DNA from: Nectonema munidae
Lineage: Eukaryota > Nematomorpha > Nectonematoida > Nectonematidae
Length of the DNA stretch: 64,000 nucleotides
Direction of reading: 5' to 3'
Assembly: GCA_030549495.1 (NCBI GenBank)
Contig: JAUIRK010000007.1
Location: 124,001-188,000 of the forward strand
The notes under the pieces are model-generated. The model saw only the letters and a program-made list of their open reading frames with translations. It made no database searches and was not told the DNA's origin. Positions 39,301 through 50,682 of the stretch are shown in pieces. The position numbers were made by a program, and so were the translations under genes. Position 1 is the first letter of the stretch; every line of letters starts with the position of its first letter.

Positions 39301-42173
39301 ATGAAAATGAGCAATTTGTTTTCAACACTCAAATTTTTGACGAAAAACAAAATACTTGTGATGAGGTAAAATAATTTTTTTCTGAAAATCCAATTTTATA
39401 ATACTACTTGATCCTTTATATATAACATCTAACGAGCTAGTTAATCTGTTAAAGGCCGAAGTCTGAAAAAATTTTTTCCTTCAAACATGACTTTAACTCA
39501 AAGAATTGAAGAAAAGAAGTTTAAGCCCCATTTTGTTCAAAGTTCTGTTTCCGTTACGAGAAAATAAGAACACACATTAAGTGAACATTTTTCTTCAAAA
39601 GATATTTATTTTCGATCAATTAAATTAGATTTGAATGGCCGCAAAATCTAAATATAATTACAACATTTAACCCTAACCACAAACAGTATACCTTTTCTAT
39701 CCTTCATAGATACTTCTCAAGTTTTTAAAAGTCTTAAATTTTAATTGACGTCCTTTGTTTTGTTTGCATTGATCCTAAAACAAAACCTAAAAATTATCGT
39801 TAATAATTTTGAAATAGGATCTGGAGTTATTTTATAAGTTGAGAAAACTTTACGCTTTTGAGTGAAGATTCAAATGTGCAAAATTAATTACCATTTTACT
39901 CCAATAATTCTGCAGGTATACAGATATATCTTTTTATTTTCATATTTTATGCGTACAAATTTGAAAAAATGAATTTTTTAAATTAAAGACAGTGCCTACT
40001 TAAAACACATTTCTATATAAAATATAAAAATGGATTCATTAATAGAAAATTTTGAATAAATGTAGTTAAAAAAAATTTACCACTCTATGCAGGATTCAAT
40101 GCCCGCGAGTTCCTTACCTTTAAATTTTAATTTTACTGTCACGTCAAAATAAACTCTCTGCCCATGTGCTTTTACGATATTACTGAATCTTGGTCTTATG
40201 CAACTTCGTTTTTTGAAATCGGAGTCATTTCCAGCCACCACGTCCAATACACGAGCAAAATTGCCCTTACACTAAAAACACTTCGCGTATTAGGATGCCG
40301 TCAAAATTGATGATGACTGGGTTTTCTTTGAGTGCATGTTCGGCATTCCGATTGAAGATGAAAACGCCAACGCTCAAATCCTTAAACTCATTCAACAAGC
40401 TCAGCTCTTTATCCCTGACAAGTTAACCTTATTCGCTATCTAAATTCATTTTTGTAAGATTGCTTCTTTATTCTTAGAATGAACTCTATGAAGATTTCCT
40501 CGGCCAAGCTGCGTTCTTCTTTAAATCAATTTGCCAGCTCCTTCATGCTAGTAAACTCTATCTATATATTTTTTGTAGCATTTTACTCAGTTCATTCGTT
40601 ACTAATTTTTTAAAAAAAGTTTTATTATATCATCAATTCTTTCTAATCCAAATGTGTAATGAATCATTACTAATTTTTAGAAAATTTAATCATATAATCA
40701 ACTCTATTATGCAAATTATTATGCATTTATTGTAATACATTTTTTCAATTTAAAATTTCTAATTAGGAAATTCATCTTCCATCTATTTGAAAAAATCGAT
40801 AAATAATGTTTAAATTATGGTTTAAGGTTATAAGTTCCATTTAACTCAATTTATATCAAAATGAATTACTAAAATTATATTTCGATAAGAAACAAAACAT
40901 TTCATTTAGATTCAAATTATTTTTGAAATCACAATGTTGAGATCATTAATTATGTTTTATTTTCAAAATTAAAAATAAACAATATATTTAAAATCTTGCT
41001 TAATCTTATTTCCAACATTCATTTTCACGTGATGAATATTTGTTATTGTTTAAATAGGAAAGTTTCATCATTGTTTATAATTCACTATTATAAGTTAAAC
41101 TTGTGGTATATTTCTCTACTACCATGCAGAAACAGCGTCGTGTTCACTACTCTGCTATTTTAGCATAGAATTTTTAAAAGAAATTTATCACATTTCAAAT
41201 ATATTTTTAAATATAGTTCCAGAAATATTCAGGTTAGAGATAATTGGAAACCCATTTCTAAAGATGATGTGCACCTGGTAAAGTAACGAAGAATTCTACA
41301 ATTTTTTTGATTTGAGATTTTTTAAAGATAAAGGTATCGTGGGGTGTTGTTATCGAGAAAGCACAATTGGATAGCTTTTATCTAACCAACCTTACTCACG
41401 CCCCAATAAATAAGTGAGCACACTTAACTAATCCATACTTAGATTAAATAACTATAGATATTAGAAATCTAATTTAATCCAATAAATTTTTGCGCAAATA
41501 TCCCCATTATTTATTTATATCAAAACCATATACAGAATTTTTTTATAAAATTAAGCAATTTTTACACTAAAATATGTAAACCTTCAAATTATAAAAGGAA
41601 AAAAGTGAGGACTTATGGAAATTGACGAAATGAAATCCTAGTGGTGACATGATATTTTTTCTTTCAATATCACATATGTGCTCTCTCTCTTCAATGTAGC
41701 AATTTTTACACTGTTGTTCCCCCTTTCAATATATCAAATCGCGCGCATAAATAAATACAGGCATAAAGTAGGAGTATTTAGTGGGGCAAAAAAATATGAA
41801 CGGTTGTCCCTCGTTTCCAACCTCTTGAGGTTTTGGTGATATAAATAAAATGAAAAATTATTCCGTAATTGATAGCGTATATATACTAACACGAAGATGC
41901 ATTTTAATGGCTTCGAGTATAAATTTCAAAATTATTTACTAAGGGAATGATATATGTTGATGCAAAGCATTATTCTCAGGAATATTTTTGGGCACTACTC
42001 TAATGAAGGCGATTTGAGATCTATTTCACGTTACGTTCATATTTTAGATCAAGAATGAAGAAGGTCGAAATGGAGAGAACTGTATGCAAGATTTCAATAA
42101 CGATGAAGACCACCTTATTCCGAATCAAAATTTACTTTACTTGAATGGAACTCTATCCATATGGCCAAGTTAA
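18343..42173 (+). CDS. FAM91A1: FAM91 family protein (FAM91A1 orthologue), about 830 aa
   Basis: In mammals FAM91A1 joins WDR11 and C17orf75 and binds TBC1D23 to tether endosome-derived vesicles at the trans-Golgi. Coding exons: 18343-18414, 22931-23015, 24834-24985, 25774-25899, 25954-26531, 27425 to about 27560, 29295-29363, 31990-32076, 33733-33965, 35416-35503, 37413-37523, 38689-38805, 38861-39027, 39209-39365, 40294-40421, 40478-40550 and 42048-42173. Junctions are GT-AG and phases agree, except that the end of exon 6 is unresolved and a further small exon before 29295 is possible. Family blocks seen: YPYTLSDVMVKGLKLTPFSYY, IGRNQYI, WWVVQIG, CKGFIFLDVPIYDDDCIA (FAM91_N); ALLMMGN, LLEVGKLTDDAV, FWFKLFLY..GPPSLVLVKGA, CGYLTFFKFG, ECMFGIPI and the C-terminal NQNLLYLNGTLSIWPS (FAM91_C). 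The total nearly equals human (838 aa). Compared with human there is an extra acidic stretch of about 40 residues in the exon at 38861. Confidence 0.93.
18800..18950 (+). repeat. tRNA-derived SINE, copy 1 (FAM91 intron 1)
   Basis: Contains an A-box-like TGGTTAGATACTTG and a B-box-like GGTTAAATCCC (18850-18860). These are followed by a body (CCTACTTTCCTCATAGTTCG, CGATGAAAACACCCT) shared with the copy at 55365 and, in part, with the inverted copy at 41325. The tail has short repeated TTTACC units. Confidence 0.7.
19558..22410 (+). mobile_element. Long piggyBac-like non-autonomous element, copy B, with two tandem arrays
   Basis: Begins CCCTATTAGTGCTGGGC directly after TTAA (19554-19557), followed by a GC-rich subterminal hairpin (GGGGGC, loop, GCCCCC). 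The right terminus is missing; homology with copy A (2317-3402) stops at about 22410, before that copy's CCC..TTAA end. Inside, 19670-20250 holds about four diverged units of about 160 bp around AATTCAGTGGTGAT, and 21210-22220 holds about seven units of about 140 bp around GGCCGATTTAGTATAA and AAGTAAACCGCAAATTTGAT. No transposase frame exists; the short open frames here are chance. It fills most of FAM91 intron 1. Confidence 0.7.
23166..23432. mobile_element. hAT MITE with perfect 8-bp duplication TGTAATAT (FAM91 intron 2)
   Basis: The 267-bp element has ends CGGGGCTGGAGAGTCGGAG and, inverted, CAAGGCTGAGGAGTAGGAGG, of the widespread CAGGGCTGnGGAGTCGGAG hAT type. Exact TGTAATAT copies lie at 23158-23165 and 23433-23440. 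Confidence 0.8.
26721..26994. mobile_element. Possible hAT-like MITE (FAM91 intron after exon 5)
   Basis: The ends CAGGGTGTTAACTAGA and, inverted, CAGTGTGTTAACCATAA match at most positions, but the 8 bp outside each end do not match. The element is therefore either old or differently bounded. Confidence 0.35.
28290..29133 (-). mobile_element. Penelope-like retroelement fragment (GIY-YIG endonuclease) between inverted repeats
   Basis: A 124-residue - strand frame (29081-28707) carries C-V-Y-K-I-I-C-N-I-C-N-K-E-Y-I-G-E, R-x-R-E-H and P-L-G-K-H-C. This is the GIY-YIG-like endonuclease of Penelope-like elements, with upstream Cys residues (H-R-C-D-K-K-C). No reverse transcriptase is left. A perfect 31-bp inverted repeat, starting GAAGAAAAAAATTATAAATC at 28290-28320 and matched at 29103-29133, brackets the fragment; inverted or direct pseudo-LTR structures are known in this class. 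Two diverged tandem copies of a roughly 60-bp unit (around TTATGTATAGGACA) lie inside at 28400-28520. The right repeat ends only about 160 bp before a FAM91 exon. Confidence 0.72.
29975..30075 (+). repeat. tRNA-like relic (possible SINE head)
   Basis: CATAGCTCAGTAGGTAGAGGAG looks like the 5' part and A box of a tRNA, and a poor B-box-like GAGGTTTTCCTC follows about 60 bp later. No cloverleaf can be drawn, so it is not a working tRNA gene; it is more likely a decayed SINE head. Confidence 0.3.
41325..41404 (-). repeat. tRNA-derived SINE, copy 3 (inverted, internally deleted; last FAM91 intron)
   Basis: Read on the - strand it has GGCGTGAGTAAGGTTGGTTAG, then GTGCTTTCTCGATAACAACACC. This matches the head and the end of the copy at 18800 but lacks the B-box region between them. 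Confidence 0.55.
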
Positions 42174-42225
42174 TAAGTTCAAAAGTATTCGCCTTTTATA
42201 TTTGAAAATGTTTTATTAGGATGCG

Positions 42226-42231
42226 AATAAA
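42226..42231 (+). terminator. Polyadenylation signal AATAAA of FAM91
   Basis: AATAAA stands 53 nt after the FAM91 stop codon, which supports 42173 as the true end of the coding region. Confidence 0.5.
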
Positions 42232-44300
42232 ACGATCTGGAAATAGAAACTACTGTTTTAATAAATTTTTCTTCTATTTTAAAATAAATGTATTTGTGTA
42301 GTGTCGGGACTTCTAGAACTTCTTCGGCTTCCATCATACCCCATTTGAAACATTTTTGGAACAATAATAAGCCCTGGCTGTCATGCTTTTATTTCAGATG
42401 CTAAGAATAAGGATAGACTGTTTAGATACATCATAAGGCAAATGTGTCTTATAGCCTGACAGCGAATCTCTAGATTTGATTTCTGTACAGGAGCCATTTT
42501 TTCAAAGATCTAGACGTGTGAAGTGATACACAGACTTACTCCACAAATATTTAGCAATCATGTAAAACAACCTAGAACGTGTGTCTTCGCAGAGGTCAAA
42601 AACTTAGTGTATCAGTGTTTTCTTTATCTTAACCTCTGTGTAGACAAAAAATCGTATTAAAAATTTAGAATGCAATATAAATAAAATAAAACTGATTTCT
42701 GAGTATTAATCTTTTAGGCTCTTATTTCAAGAATGATTATTCTAGAGTTTATTAATATAATTTTGAAATTTTAAGAGAAAATTGTATAACCTAAAAGTCT
42801 TTAATTGTTTATCACAATCTCCCCATTTGGTCATTTCAATTCCTAAAAAGAAAAATGTATCATCTTTTTAAATCATTTTGTCTCCCCTTAGTTCAACCTT
42901 TAAAAGGTTTCGGGAAGATTTCATGACCTATAAAATTTTATCAGGTCAACAAAGTATTTTTGCTAAAACTATCCAATTTTGGAAATAGAAGTTCTAATTT
43001 AGTGTTATAAATTTTTCATGTGTGACTTGCATTATTTTAAATTCCATAAAATAAGCGTTAATTTTGTGTATTTCATGCTAAGATTTGGTTTAGAAATGCA
43101 AAAGTTATAAGCATCGCAAAAATTGACTTAAATTTATCTCTAAATACTGTTATTAAATAGTACAAAACGGAAAATGCGTACTAGAGGTGTGGTAACGCTT
43201 CAAAACATAAACATATATGCATTCATTTATGCGTATATATTATCTCTTTACGTAAATATTTACTGGTTTTTCTGTGTATTTTTGTCTCCCCGTTGGCTTG
43301 CCAGCCAACTAATATTATTCTTTTGCACTTATGTTGTCTCTTTCATCGAAATGAAAAAGAAGAGTGGTTGAAAAGTCTCCAGTCATGTAAGGAAAAAAGA
43401 GTGGTTGACAGTGAATGAGAGGCACAAAGACAATGTGGAGGAAACAAGAATGTATTGGCGATGTGAAAGATTCTACTCTCAAATTAATCATTTTTTTAAA
43501 TGAAGAGATTTATTAAACATATCTGGAGTAGTTTTAGGGTAAAGGGAGCCTATCTGAAATGAAAAATTAATCGGGTGGAAGTTTTGTGGGGGAAATTTAC
43601 GGGTCGCGGTTTAAGACATTTTAAAGTCATTGCAAAATTTTAAACACCTCGTAAAATTCTATGATTGCCCATTTTTAGAAGAAGCACTGGATGAGGGAGT
43701 GCGAATTAAATCTTTTTAAAGAAAAAAGGAGGCTTCATATAAGAAAGTTTAGGCAACACTGCTCTAAAATCAACTTAACAAAGTGAATAACATTGTGCAC
43801 AATTTAAGATAACCCTTAGAAGCATAGACTACTTTAATAGAAGGACTGATGTATTTCTAGCTTGGGTCCTAGCTCAAACGTATATTTTTTTTATTTTTGA
43901 ATTATATTCCAGGTTATTTTCAATTATAAGCGTACAATGCCTGATTAAAAATAAGTTTTAAATTTTTAGTAAATAACAGACAACACAGAATAAAAGCTAA
44001 AATATAAATTATTAAAAATTGTAGTTATTTTTTGATGGATTAATAAAGTTATTTTCTCCCTTTCTTAGGCAACCAAGTTCTCTTTCTTTGTTACTTTTAT
44101 CAAGCACAAAAGCCTTTAGATATATGCTTGATAGAGTAGCACATGCTTTAGGATCTTTAGCATGGGGACTATCAATGAGCTAAAACTTCACTTAGATGAG
44201 TTCTGCAACAATTTTTAGCCGCGCGTGATAAATAACTCGTAATAAAATGTAGTTGAAAGTAGGAATTTTTCTTTTTTAATGTTGTTTGATTGAATAAGTG
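42232..44300. other. Intergenic spacer between FAM91 and the transposon cluster
   Basis: AT-rich. The open frame at 43174-43371 is hydrophobic and shows no known family. No terminal repeats or RNA genes were recognised. Confidence 0.5.
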
Positions 44301-44327
44301 TCATGAATAGTGAGGTCAAATCGATCA

Positions 44328-45385
44328 TCAACGTGAATTACAAAACGTTTCTTCATATGAGTTTAGAAAACAACTATACTTTAACATGGAATGCAAGTTT
44401 TTAGTTTTTGCAATAGAATTAATATCAATCACGTCAATATAAAAGTCACCTCCATTACGTTGTCTAGCTTGACAAAAAAAATTCAAGAGCTTTCGCAGAA
44501 AACCTAGTTTAAATTTTGAACAGTTATAAAAACTCTGCAGCTTCAATGATAGTTTTTGTAGACATTACAAATGCGCTTGCTATTTGTTTTGAAAGTTTCT
44601 GAAAACGCTATCGATTACAAAATGAAAGACAGGAAGATATTACATCACATGTTTCTCGAAGTTTTTGAAAGGTAGAGTAATTATTATCAGTCCATGGGTG
44701 ACAACATTCATCAAGAGAGTTAGTACCACAATAACGATCCTTAATATTCATCATATGAAACCAATCACTGATTAATTTAACAAAAATTATAGTGCCTTCA
44801 AGTTGAAAGCGCTGCAATAGTCTTGCAATGTATCCGGTTGTTTCTTATGTTTTTGAACAAATGAGTATAATCAAAAAGCAGAAAAATATGAGAATTTATT
44901 ACGTGTAAAAAACATTTGCACTGAAATTGTCGCAAATACAAGAAATTATAGTGCCTCCAGCTTGACTAATCACAATTAGAGCCTTCAATAACAATTCTTC
45001 AAGTTGAGATAAATTGAATTTTTTGAGCATAACCAACGGATATCTTACTTCATCAAAACGAACGTCAACCAAGTGTTGATGAAGTAGTTTTTGAACAAGT
45101 TATCATCTTTTTCTTCATCTTTTCCCATTTTCTATGGGGTAGATGTTTTAAATTTTCTTTCTCCATTCTTGTCTATCTTATTTTAAGTTATCATCATGAA
45201 GTCCAAAAGAAATCAGTTTTTACGGCTGGCGAGATAGTGTAAGAAACAAAGACGTACAAATTTTTATCAAAACGACGCCCCTGCGGATCAGCCAGTAATT
45301 GTTGAAATTGTGCATATAAAAATTGAAAGTGAGGTGAATCAGAGCAACGCATTTTAATTAATTCTTTCAACGCAACTTTCAAATA
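44328..45385 (-). mobile_element. P-element/THAP9-like transposase remnant
   Basis: Several - strand pieces read as one decayed protein. One (about 45380-45194) has L-I-K-M-R-C-S-D-S-P-H-F and F-D-K-N-L-Y-V-F-V-S-Y. Another (about 44817-44608) has I-I-F-V-K-L-I-S-D-W-F-H-M-M-N-I-K-D-R-Y, which resembles the F-I-x-x-x-x-D-W-F-x-x-x-N-x-K segment of P-element-type transposases in arthropods; T-F-Q-K-L-R-E-T-C-D-V-I follows it. A third (44546-44328) continues to the left. The frames are split by stops and no THAP zinc finger or terminal repeats were found. The assignment is from memory of the family; another DDE transposase is possible. Confidence 0.45.
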
Positions 45386-45701
45386 ATCGTCATCTTTAAT
45401 TTCATACTAGATAAAATGTTTTTGGATTGAGACGACTTCCTGATGAGACTGTTTTTTGCAAACATCCAAATTTAGAGAAATGTTTTTTGTACATCTTTTC
45501 CAATTTTTTCAACAGAAACAAGAAATAAAAAGCCAATTTTTTTTTTGTTGCTGAAAATGAAAGAGCGTCCTATATCATCTCCTACTCTCGCATCGTCATA
45601 GGGGGCAGAAGCGGCATTAATAAAATTTTAAAGTACTCTAAAAATGAAAAAATCAAAAACTTCCTGAAAAAGGAAAAACTAAAACTTCAATTAAATGGTT
45701 T

Positions 45702-48700
45702 TCAATCTTTTATCACAAGGAAAAAACTTATAATAAAAAAATAAACTGAATTATGAGGTGCTATGCAAACTTTTTTTATATGCTTGTTACAAGTATTGCG
45801 AGAACATTTTGCACACGCTTGAAAAACTCTGCTCTTACATCCTGGATAACAAACTTTTCTTTGAGAACATGGAAGGGAGGAAGATGTTTGTGTTTTTTTA
45901 AAGCCATAAGAGATCGATTTTGCTTTGATTTTCATTGAAGTTTCAGCTAAACTGGATGCCAAATTTTTCAAAACTTTTTTTACCACCTTTATTTTATATT
46001 ATATTCATCTTGGCCGTGGAAATTCATAATCGGGTATGTGTTCAAGCCGGCCATATCCAAATAGTTAGAGAAAACAGCCATTGGCCATCTAAAGTTAGTA
46101 CGGTAAGTAGTGTACATATTAGTGCCGAAAAACCGGTTTTAATCGGTTTCAGTTTTTTTGATAAAAATCATAAATCGTTTTTTAAAATTTCAAAGTTTTT
46201 TTAAAAAGGTTTTTAAAAATGAAAATTTCAATTAGTATAACAAACTTTTCTTTTTGTTGAAAATAATAAAAAAACTTTGAAAATTTTCTTTGCCAATTTA
46301 TTTTTTAAGTTTTTCAATCAATTTTTTTCTTCAATTTCTTCCTCTAAATTAAAAATTTGGAAATATTTCGTGAAAATCGACAAAGACTTAGCAAAGTGTA
46401 CAATATGTAAGAAGACTCTGAAATTTTCTGGAGGAACAACCTCAAGTTTGAAATCTCATATTCAAAAAATCCATTTGTTGGATATTGATGAAGATGAAAC
46501 ATCTCAAAGAAATTCACCTAATATAAAAGTTTTCTTAAAAAAACAATCAATAGAGGAAGAAATATCCAGATTGTATTGCCAAAAGTGAGTTTATTCAAAG
46601 AAGTTTGTCTAGCAATGCATATAATAAAGCTCATCCGAAATCTCATACTATGGTTATTAAGTTTTACGAAATGAAAAAATTAGATCTTTCTCTTTATTTC
46701 AAGTCAAGTCGAAAACGGCTCTCGTTTTTCAATGTGGTTAGATGAATTTACATCTTGCCAAAATAAAAGATATATAACAATTAAAGTTTGCAACGATGAA
46801 AAGTTTTGGTGCTTGAGTATGATAAGAGCTTTCGATTCTTCAAGTCACCTTGATGCTCAAAGAACAAAAGGGAACTAGTTTCAAAAATGTTCATGTTCAT
46901 ATAGACTCATCAGATACAGAAAGTGACGAAGATGAAGATTCTGATGCTTAAATGAAAAATTGCCTCTTCAAAGGAATCGATAACAAAGATATCTTTTTGA
47001 CAAGTGATTTTTCTGAAGTAGTTAAAAACATGAGAAGAATTTGCAAAGTTTTCAGAAAATCCCCATTAAAAAACGACAGACTTCAAGATTTTGTGAAAGA
47101 TGAACATAATGGTAGAGAAATTAAATTGATACTGGACTGCAAAATAAGATGGAACAGTCTACTTTGTATGATAGAAAGAAGTTTTTTTTGAAAAATTGTG
47201 TTAATAAAGCTTTACGCGTGATAGATTCAATTTAAGTTGTTTTCGAAAAAAAGTGGGAAACTTTGGATAAGCTCATAAGTTCCTTACAACCCCTGGAAAC
47301 ACTTTTGAATTATGTTTCTTCTAATAAAGCTAATCTTCTTGAAACAGATATCTTGGTGAAAATTTGCTTGAAGAAGTTAGAAGAAAATAGAAATAAAAAA
47401 GCTTCTAAGTTGAAACAAAGATTGTATGAGAGCTACAATTCCAAAAGAAATATGGAATTGATTTCAGCTACGAAGTATTTGGCAAAGTATGAAGAATTTA
47501 AAAAAGATAGAAGCGAAAATTCTTTATTTTGTTTTTCATCAAAACAAGCACTAAAAAACTTTTGCATGGATTTATATCATCAACTTTTTGACTTTGAAGA
47601 AAAATTTGAAACTCAAAAAAAAGATTCTGAATTAGATGGTGATAAAAACTGTTTAACTTTGAAGCGTTCTGCTGGAGACCAAATGCTTAATGAATTTTTT
47701 AAAGAAATCAAAAAAATTAAATCGTCAAAAAAAGTAGTTTCAAACTTGGGTAATTTGAATAACCAGTTAAAAATGTATGAGGCAACGGCCTTTAAAAGTG
47801 AAGAACTTCAAAACCTTTATGGTGCTCTTTGTACAGTCAAGCCAACAAGTGTGGAAAGTGAGAGATCTTTTTCAGTTGCTGCATTTTTCCTTTCGAACCT
47901 CCGCATCAGCCTATCTGAAAAAACTTTGAATGCCTTGTTTTTTTAAAAATAAATAAAAAAATTTTTGGAAAAAAACTGATTGAAAGTTATACTTTTCATA
48001 TATTAATATTTGTTTACTCCATGTATACTGATTTATTCATATATTTCGGGTTCATTAAAACCGGTTTGGAAAAATTCGGTTTTATTTCTGCCCTAGTACA
48101 TATTCATCATCTGTTTTGCTTTATCCACACTTATACTTATTGTATAAAAACATTGATTCTGGTTTTTTAGGCCTATTAGTTGAATATTTGTGTAGTGTTG
48201 ACTTGACATCATGTAAACAACTTTGAAGTTTGGAGTAGCATGACGAGTTAGAACATAGGCAGCGAGGCTTGCAATGTTTGAATACAAGGTGTAAGACCGC
48301 ATTGTCCTTCTCTTCAAGCTTTGTTTTTTCATTATAGGAGGTATAAACCTCCTTTTATCAACACAAGTACCTAGTACTGATAAGTTTTTGGTTTTCGCCC
48401 AAGCACATGGGTCAAGAAAAATCTGTCCACTACAATACCAACACCTTTTGGGAGTTTGGCTTTTCACAATAGTTTCTCCAGTAAAGTAACCTTCAGTCGG
48501 ATGCGAATGAGGAGAAAGAACATAAAAACCGTTTGCATCGTTTAGGTCATAAAACTTGATTCCATATTTTCCTGGCTTGCTAGGGTCGTACACTTTTACA
48601 GGACAATTATCACGATATTTTAGCAATTGTTCATCAACTCATACATAGTCCCTCACAATCCGGGTATCTGAAAAATAGTAGCAAATGAAATATATACGCA

Positions 48701-49282
48701 TACGCAAATATACACAAAAACAGATATACAGACCGACACACACAAGCGCAAAATTTGAAATATACACAACACATGCACTCACAGAAACATATAGATACAT
48801 ACACATGCATAAAAACATCCCACTGAAATATTAGAATAAGTCATCAAAATTTACATTTGGAAAACCTTGTAAAAATGGTCATTCAAAAGTCGGACCGCTT
48901 TTATTCTATCTTCTGTAGCTTTTTGTCAATGCACTTTTCACAAAGGGTGAACCTATTATATTAGAGGCTAGTAGAAATCATCATAGGAAACTCTTTGATC
49001 CTTAGATACCCCTATCCAGTACAATAAAGCAAAAAACCCCAGGAGAATGCCAATTGTAAAAGTTGAAAACTTTTCAAGCTGATCAGATAGATGACTCCTT
49101 GCGTTAGTTTTGTACTTTATATACTCTTTGAAGACATTTCTTACATTTATACTTCTACCACCACTTGATGCTGGGAGATTTTCTTGTGTGAAATATACGA
49201 CACCACTTTTTGAAACAAACTCTTCGGAAGACATAACGATATCTTTCAGAATAATTGCCAAAGAACACAAAATAATAAACAA
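45702..49282 (-). mobile_element. piggyBac transposase remnant, split by a hAT element
   Basis: Pieces on the - strand lie in family order. The N-terminal region (49237 leftwards) has S-G-G-R-S-I-N-V-R-N, K-T-N-A-R and G-I-L-L-G-F. The core (48650-48096) has V-D-E-Q-L-L-K-Y-R-D-N-C-P, K-P-G-K-Y-G-I-K-F-Y, and V-D-K-A-K-Q-M-M-N-M-Y. The R-W-P-M-A-V-F-S-N-Y segment follows at about 46085, and the C-terminal Cys-rich finger (C-Y-P-G-C, C-A-K-C, C-N-K-H) at about 45850-45737. Stops and frame changes occur in several places, for example before V-D-E-Q. The stretch 48660-48960 holds AC-rich simple sequence in place of coding. The hAT element 46120-48095 interrupts it after M-N-M-Y. TTAA-flanked CCC ends were not located. 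Confidence 0.8.
46120..48095 (+). mobile_element. hAT transposon with BED finger, decayed transposase and exact 8-bp duplication
   Basis: The 1976-bp element starts TAGTGCCGAAAAACCGG and ends with inverted TAGGGCAGAAAT. Both sides carry GTACATAT (46112-46119 and 48096-48103), so the insertion is still cleanly bounded. The + strand transposase has a BED zinc finger (C-T-I-C ... H-I-Q-K-I-H-L, about 46355-46485), a WLDEF..NKRYITIKV segment typical of the start of the RNase H-like domain (about 46738), and the C-terminal hAT dimerisation block (K-P-T-S-V-E-S-E-R-S-F-S, about 47838-47946). The frame is broken between 46586 and 47262, and the middle is shorter than in a normal 600-700 residue transposase, so it is inactive. 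It lies within the piggyBac transposase remnant. Confidence 0.88.
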
Positions 49283-50065
49283 AAACAGAAATCAGATAGA
49301 GATAGGAAAATCAATGCACAGAACGAAAGGATAATAATCGGTGAAAGGCTCACGTTTCTAAACGCACGCACACGTAGACAAATGTAATCAGAAACATCAA
49401 CATTCATGAAAGGAAGCATTTGTAGCGATGGAAGAAATACACCGCCATATTTGATTACAAACTTCGGCCTAGTTTTATTCAATGATAATTCAGTTATCTT
49501 TGCGGTATTTGAAAAAAGCTTTCATCTAAAGTTTACTCACATAAAAAAGTTCGTCGTAAAGTGTTATCGAAAAATAAGTGCAATTTCAGATGGCGTTAAT
49601 TTTTTTTTCAAAACTTGAACAAAACAATTTAAGGGAAAGAGGATTATGCGTGGAATTGTATTCATATTTCATATTTACTGTATTTTAAGACTGAATGAAT
49701 GTATAAGATGAGTTTTTTTGATAAATGGAATTAGGCTGCAGTGGTGCTTTATGACCATCCTAGTAATTAAAATCTCTGATCATGCGTGGGTTATAATCAA
49801 AACATTATAAAACCTTGAATATTTTCACAAAAGGAAGAAAAGTTTAGTTTTTATCGGCAGCTTTAGTTTGAAACTGCTCACTTTTGGATCGATTTGCTGA
49901 AAACGAGTTTGTGTTTCGGATTTTTGAATTTATTCCATCAAAAATAGAAGGAGGTTGACTTGATCTTTTTCCTCCTTTAACAAAAAATCCATTCACAATG
50001 AAAATGATGCACGTAAGCATATATCCGATTAAGTTTCATCAAACTTAAGCATTTATTAGGCATAG
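49283..50065. other. Spacer between the piggyBac remnant and the RPL9 3' flank
   Basis: May contain the unrecognised end of the piggyBac element. No gene or clear terminal repeat could be supported. Confidence 0.4.
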
Positions 50066-50073
50066 CTTTAATC

Positions 50074-50392
50074 CAGGGGTCGGCAAAGTGGTCGATATCG
50101 ACCCCTGGAGGTCCATAACAGATCTTTAGGGGTCGATAAGATTAAAAACTTATCAAATTGTTCTATGCTTTTTTTTACTTTATAGTAGTAATAAATCTCC
50201 TTTTTCTTTTAAAACATAGTTTAGGACATTGTATAATGTAGAATATATGAAACATTTTTGGTTTCTATTTCCCTCTTAATTGTTGACATTGATTAATGCT
50301 TTTATGAAACATTTTTGTGTGGGGTGGGGGTCGATGTGAAGACAAATGTTATATGAAGGGGTCGACGGGTAAAAAAAGTTTGCCGATCACTG
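50074..50392. mobile_element. hAT MITE (CAGGGGTCGGCAAA family) downstream of RPL9
   Basis: The 319-bp element starts CAGGGGTCGGCAAAGTGG and ends AGTTTGCCGATCACTG, the inverted form of the common hAT end CAGGGGTCGGCAAACT. The flanks CTTTAATC (50066-50073) and ATTTAATC (50393-50400) agree at 7 of 8 bases. An inner inverted repeat, GGTCGATATCGACC, lies near the left end. Confidence 0.75.
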
Positions 50393-50663
50393 ATTTAATC
50401 CAACGCTTCTTTTCTATTTCATCAGTTGAAAAAGAAACCACTTTAGTATGTGGCTCATTTTTGTAGTTGCTTCTGACACCAAAAACAATATATTTTTTCT
50501 GTATTTTATAATTAAACTTGTTTTAATTGTATAAATTTTTACAAACATTTTTATAAATGTGGACCCAAGTTAGAAAACCCGAGATGCGAAGTTACTAGTC
50601 CTTCTGTTAAAGTAGTATATGCTTAGAAATGTAAAGATATCAGGTAACAAAAAAAATTCAATT

Positions 50664-50669
50664 TTTATT
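50664..50669 (-). terminator. Polyadenylation signal AATAAA of RPL9
   Basis: On the - strand AATAAA lies about 14 nt after the RPL9 stop codon, consistent with the very short 3' UTR usual in ribosomal protein mRNAs. Confidence 0.6.
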
Positions 50670-50682
50670 GATAATAACAGTT

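Noticed and set aside
48660-48830. AC-rich stretch as a regulatory or structural element
   Set aside because: Best explained as a degenerate CA-type microsatellite within the decayed piggyBac copy.
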